A stretch of 64,000 nt of DNA, from contig NZ_CP058595.1 in assembly GCF_013402795.1 (NCBI RefSeq), positions 903,501-967,500 on the forward strand, in the 5' to 3' direction. Of the stretch, positions 60,941 to 64,000 are shown piece by piece. Under the pieces are notes generated by a model. It saw nothing but the letters and a program-made list of their open reading frames with translations. It searched no databases and was not told the DNA's origin. This DNA comes from Costertonia aggregata. GTDB lineage: Bacteria; Bacteroidota; Bacteroidia; Flavobacteriales; Flavobacteriaceae. The translations under genes and the position numbers were made by a program. How positions within the stretch are numbered: position 1 is the stretch's first letter; every line of letters begins with the position of its first letter.

Positions 60941-62215
60941 TTACATCTCCAACGCTTTTTTCACATTGTTATCCATCAATAGTTCTTCAGGACTTTCCAA
61001 TGCCTCTTTCACGGCCACTAAAAACCCAACGGATTCTTTACCATCTATTATTCTATGGTCGTAGGAAAGTGCGACATACATTATCGGAGCAATTGCTATA
61101 GCACCGTCTCTTACAATAGGCCTTTCCACTATATTGTGCATCCCTAGAATGGCACTCTGTGGAGGGTTTATGATCGGTGTGGACAACATGGAACCAAACA
61201 CACCACCGTTGGTGATGGTAAATGTTCCTCCGGTCATCTCATCAACGGTAATCTCCCCTTCCCTAGCCCTAATGGCCAAACGTTTGACTTCAGCTTCAAT
61301 ACCCCTAAAGGTGAGGTTCTCCGCATTTCGGATAACTGGTACCATTAATCCCTTTGGCCCGGAAACCGCAATACTTATATCGGCAAAATCATACGATATC
61401 ATTTCTTTGCCATCTATCATAGAATTTACGGCAGGGTACATTTCCAAGGCACGTACGACTGCTTTGGTAAAGAAGGACATAAATCCTAAACCGACCCCAT
61501 GTTTTTCCTTAAAGGCCTCTTTATATTGTTTTCTAAGTTCAAAAATAGGTGACATATCAACCTCGTTGAACGTCGTCAACATAGCGGTCTCATTTTTGGC
61601 GGAAACCAACCGTTCCGCAACCTTTCTACGCAGCATGGAAAGTTTGGAACGTGTCTCACCCCTATTGCCCCCGGTAGGAGTTCCCATAGACGGCACGGCA
61701 TTCACTGCATCATCTTTTGTTATTCTACCGTCCCTTCCTGTTCCTTTTACAGATGAAGCCTCTATCCCTTTTTCGTTCAGGATTTTTTTAGCTGCTGGCG
61801 AGGCCACTCCAGATGCATAGGTTTCTTTGGCCTGTGGTGGTTGCGGTGCTTTTTCACTATCTTTTTTATTGGACGTGTTTTCTTGCTGTTTGGTCAGATC
61901 TTTTTCCGCATCACTTCCCGAACCTTCATCGCCGCCAGATGCAGTACTGGCACCTTTGCTAGCTCCTCCAGGTTTTTCGGCACTTGTATCTATCAAACAT
62001 ACCACTGCGCCGACCTCAACAGCATCCCCTACTTCGGCTTTTAAGGTTATCACACCGCTTTCCTCGGCAGGTAGTTCCAAAGTTGCTTTGTCAGAGTCTA
62101 CTTCTGCAATGGCCTGGTCTTTTTCAACGTAGTCGCCATCCTCTACCAGCCATTCCGCAATTTCGACTTCGGTTATGGATTCCCCAGGTGAGGGAACTTT
62201 CATTTCTAGAATCAT
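60941..62215 (-). CDS. odhB: 2-oxoglutarate dehydrogenase E2, dihydrolipoamide succinyltransferase
   Basis: This 424-residue protein has an N-terminal lipoyl domain (lipoylated Lys in VDSDKATLELPAEE near residue 45), a Ser/Gly/Lys-rich linker (about 80-130), an E1/E3-binding domain (ASPAAKKILNEKGIEAS near 137) and a catalytic domain ending with SYDHRIIDGKESVGFL (about 380-396; His and Asp catalytic). It passes the succinyl group from lipoate to CoA in the TCA cycle. It lies 48 bases downstream of the E1 gene on the same strand, the usual pair. No E3 gene is in the window. Confidence 0.97.
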   Translation of the reverse strand: MILEMKVPSPGESITEVEIAEWLVEDGDYVEKDQAIAEVDSDKATLELPAEESGVITLKAEVGDAVEVGAVVCLIDTSAEKPGGASKGASTASGGDEGSGSDAEKDLTKQQENTSNKKDSEKAPQPPQAKETYASGVASPAAKKILNEKGIEASSVKGTGRDGRITKDDAVNAVPSMGTPTGGNRGETRSKLSMLRRKVAERLVSAKNETAMLTTFNEVDMSPIFELRKQYKEAFKEKHGVGLGFMSFFTKAVVRALEMYPAVNSMIDGKEMISYDFADISIAVSGPKGLMVPVIRNAENLTFRGIEAEVKRLAIRAREGEITVDEMTGGTFTITNGGVFGSMLSTPIINPPQSAILGMHNIVERPIVRDGAIAIAPIMYVALSYDHRIIDGKESVGFLVAVKEALESPEELLMDNNVKKALEM

Positions 62216-62263
62216 TGTATATGATTTTTGATGTATTAATTCAGTTTATATTTTGTATCGATC

Positions 62264-64000
62264 TTATTTTTTCACGCTACTACTGGGTCGGGTCATATTG
62301 TCTTTTGACTTGTCAAAAACATAGTCTATTACCTGTTGATGCCTTGCCTTGGAGCGTACCGCACTTCCAGCAGCAGGCGCTGCATAAAAACGTCGGGAGG
62401 CCACACGAAACTTATTGGCTTCGCTAAAGTGCATCATCATATGGCTCCAAGCACCCATGTTACGGGGCTCTTCTTGTGCCCAGACCACGTCATTGGCATT
62501 TTTGTACTTTTTGATAATATCTTTCATTTGATTTGATGGTACCGGAAAAAGTTGCTCGACCCGCACCAATGCGACATCATCTCTTTCATGCTCTTCTTTT
62601 GCCGCCAATAAATCGTAATAAAATTTACCAGTGCAGAAAACCAGACTCTTTACCTTCTTTATATCGGCCGAAGCATCATCAATAACCTCTTTGAATGCTC
62701 CGTTGGACAATTCGTCAACAGACGATACTGCTTTGGGGTGACGCAGTAGACTTTTTGGGGTAAAAATAATCAATGGTTTTCTAAAATTACTTTTCAATTG
62801 CCTTCTTAAAATATGGAACATCTGTGCTGGAGTGGTCACATCGGCAATGTACATATTATCCCTTGCGCAAAGCTGTAGGTATCTTTCCATGCGCGCCGAA
62901 GAATGCTCGGCCCCCTGACCTTCATATCCATGGGGCAATAACATGACCAAGCCGTTCTGTAATTTCCACTTGTCCTCGGCCGCCGAAATATATTGATCGA
63001 TCATGATCTGGGCCCCATTGCTGAAATCCCCGAACTGGGCTTCCCAAATAGTCAAGGTGTTCGGGCTTGCCATGGCATAGCCATAATCAAAACCAACGAC
63101 ACCGTATTCAGATAATAGTGAATTATAAATCTGGAATTTTCCTTGTGTACCGGATATGTGGTTAAGCAACAATATTTCCTCTTCGCTCTCCTCTACCTTC
63201 ATGACCGCATGACGGTGGGAGAATGTACCACGCTCCACATCCTGCCCTGACATTCGAACGCCATACCCCTCTTGCAACAAAGTGCCGTATGCCAATAGCT
63301 CGCCCATGGCCCAATCTAGCTTATCTGTCTCAAAGAACATTTTATGACGGTCCTTGACCAATTTTTCTACTTTGCGCAAAAACTTCTTATCGGTAGGCAA
63401 TTGGGTAATCACCTTTGCGATATCAGTTAATTTTTCTTTATCGAAAGTGGTATCGACAGCATCCATCATTTCCCATTCGCGAACGTTTTCGAACCCTTTC
63501 CACTCATCTGCCATAAAAGGTGTGATGACCGTTTTGTCCTCTTTTCTGGAATCTTCCAATTCCTCCTCAAGCGAAGCCTTGTATTCGTCCTCAAGCTTTT
63601 TCACATAACTTTCATCAATTACACCCTCTGCAATCAATTTATCGGCGTAAATATCCCGTGGGTTCTTATGCTTGGCGATCGCCTTGTAAAGTTTTGGTTG
63701 TGTAAAGCGTGGTTCGTCGCCTTCATTATGACCGTATTTTCGATATCCCAACAGGTCTATGAACACATCCCTGTTGAAACGCATGCGATATTCCAAAGCG
63801 AAAAGTGATGCGTGTACGACCGCTTCGGCATCGTCGGCATTTACATGCAATACGGGACTCAATGTTACCTTGCCCACATCGGTACAATATGTCGAGGAGC
63901 GGGCATCCAAATAGTTTGTGGTAAACCCGATTTGATTGTTCACTACTATATGGATGGTGCCATTGGTCTTGTAACCATCCAATTGGGCCATCTGTACTAC
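62264..64000 (-). CDS. sucA: 2-oxoglutarate dehydrogenase E1 component, C-terminal part (runs off window)
   Basis: About 578 codons of the C-terminal side are visible; the start lies beyond the right edge (the full family length is about 930). The window opens inside the thiamine-PP domain (VVNNQIGFTTNYLDARSSTY, then DVGKVTLSPVLHVNADDAEA) and includes FIDLLGYRKYGHNEGDEPRF, the transketolase-like pyrimidine domain (GFDYGYAMASPNTLTIWEAQ) and the C-terminal QEEPRNMGAWSHM. The enzyme decarboxylates 2-oxoglutarate and succinylates the E2 lipoyl group. Coexpressed with odhB. Confidence 0.97.
   Translation of the reverse strand, partial: VVQMAQLDGYKTNGTIHIVVNNQIGFTTNYLDARSSTYCTDVGKVTLSPVLHVNADDAEAVVHASLFALEYRMRFNRDVFIDLLGYRKYGHNEGDEPRFTQPKLYKAIAKHKNPRDIYADKLIAEGVIDESYVKKLEDEYKASLEEELEDSRKEDKTVITPFMADEWKGFENVREWEMMDAVDTTFDKEKLTDIAKVITQLPTDKKFLRKVEKLVKDRHKMFFETDKLDWAMGELLAYGTLLQEGYGVRMSGQDVERGTFSHRHAVMKVEESEEEILLLNHISGTQGKFQIYNSLLSEYGVVGFDYGYAMASPNTLTIWEAQFGDFSNGAQIMIDQYISAAEDKWKLQNGLVMLLPHGYEGQGAEHSSARMERYLQLCARDNMYIADVTTPAQMFHILRRQLKSNFRKPLIIFTPKSLLRHPKAVSSVDELSNGAFKEVIDDASADIKKVKSLVFCTGKFYYDLLAAKEEHERDDVALVRVEQLFPVPSNQMKDIIKKYKNANDVVWAQEEPRNMGAWSHMMMHFSEANKFRVASRRFYAAPAAGSAVRSKARHQQVIDYVFDKSKDNMTRPSSSVKK

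Noticed and set aside
1-64000. CRISPR arrays, rRNA genes
   Set aside because: No regularly spaced 24-47-base repeats and no rRNA-like stretches were seen by reading; a repeat finder would be needed to exclude very short arrays.

Overview
The window looks like chromosomal DNA of a marine-type flavobacterium (Bacteroidota, family Flavobacteriaceae). Grounds: type IX secretion sorting and PorT-like proteins, lipoproteins with Cys-Ser-rich lipoboxes, a GT117/DUF2723 membrane protein, promoters of the Bacteroidota form (TTTG, about 19 bases, TAnnTTTG), and low G+C. Genus cannot be fixed from sequence alone.

Layout. (1) 1-2023: start of nusA, rimP with a hairpin-bearing leader, and a cation/proton antiporter. 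(2) 2290-16637: a twelve-gene exopolysaccharide/capsule locus, all on the minus strand. It begins with a WecA/TagO-like initiating transferase, then GDP-fucose synthesis (gmd, fcl), a flippase, a polymerase, three glycosyltransferases, an MBOAT plus SGNH-like acylation pair, and ends with Wza- and Wzc-like export and length-control proteins. Together these describe a Wzx/Wzy-dependent, fucose-containing, probably O-acylated polysaccharide. (3) 17179-17806: a decayed secreted-protein gene. (4) 17843-26274: an 8.4-kb integrated element in the 3' end of a tRNA-Gln gene, bounded by 15-bp direct repeats. It carries a tyrosine integrase, an excisionase-like HTH protein, a VapE-type ATPase, a G-rich inverted-repeat region and one large cargo gene that joins an HD-type domain to an Hsp90-like GHKL ATPase. 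No capsid, portal, relaxase or conjugation gene is visible, so it resembles a phage-satellite or mobilisable island. The cargo gene is the best candidate for an undescribed, possibly anti-phage, system.

(5) 26525-36730: GT117-like protein, a thioredoxin-fold protein without its CxxC cysteines, metallophosphoesterase, CutC, a glycosylasparaginase-like lipoprotein, DNA polymerase I and a type IX-sorted protein. (6) 36795-41510: two related lipocalin-like lipoproteins, then ribosomal L13/S9, an unusually long S2 with a helix-hairpin-helix tail, and EF-Ts. (7) 41573-42332: a TonB-dependent receptor gene collapsed to its two ends. (8) 42418-53466: serine hydrolase, M61 peptidase, pyrH-frr, an RND exporter, asnS, rpoN and a PAP2-like membrane protein. 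(9) 53663-56814: a PorT-like barrel and an ExbB/ExbD proton-channel operon. (10) 56997-64000: tRNA-Ser, asparaginase, TatD hydrolase, retropepsin-like protease, di-haem peroxidase, and the E2 and (truncated by the window) E1 subunits of 2-oxoglutarate dehydrogenase.

Most of the window is ordinary core chromosome. The accessory parts are the polysaccharide locus and the tRNA-Gln element.
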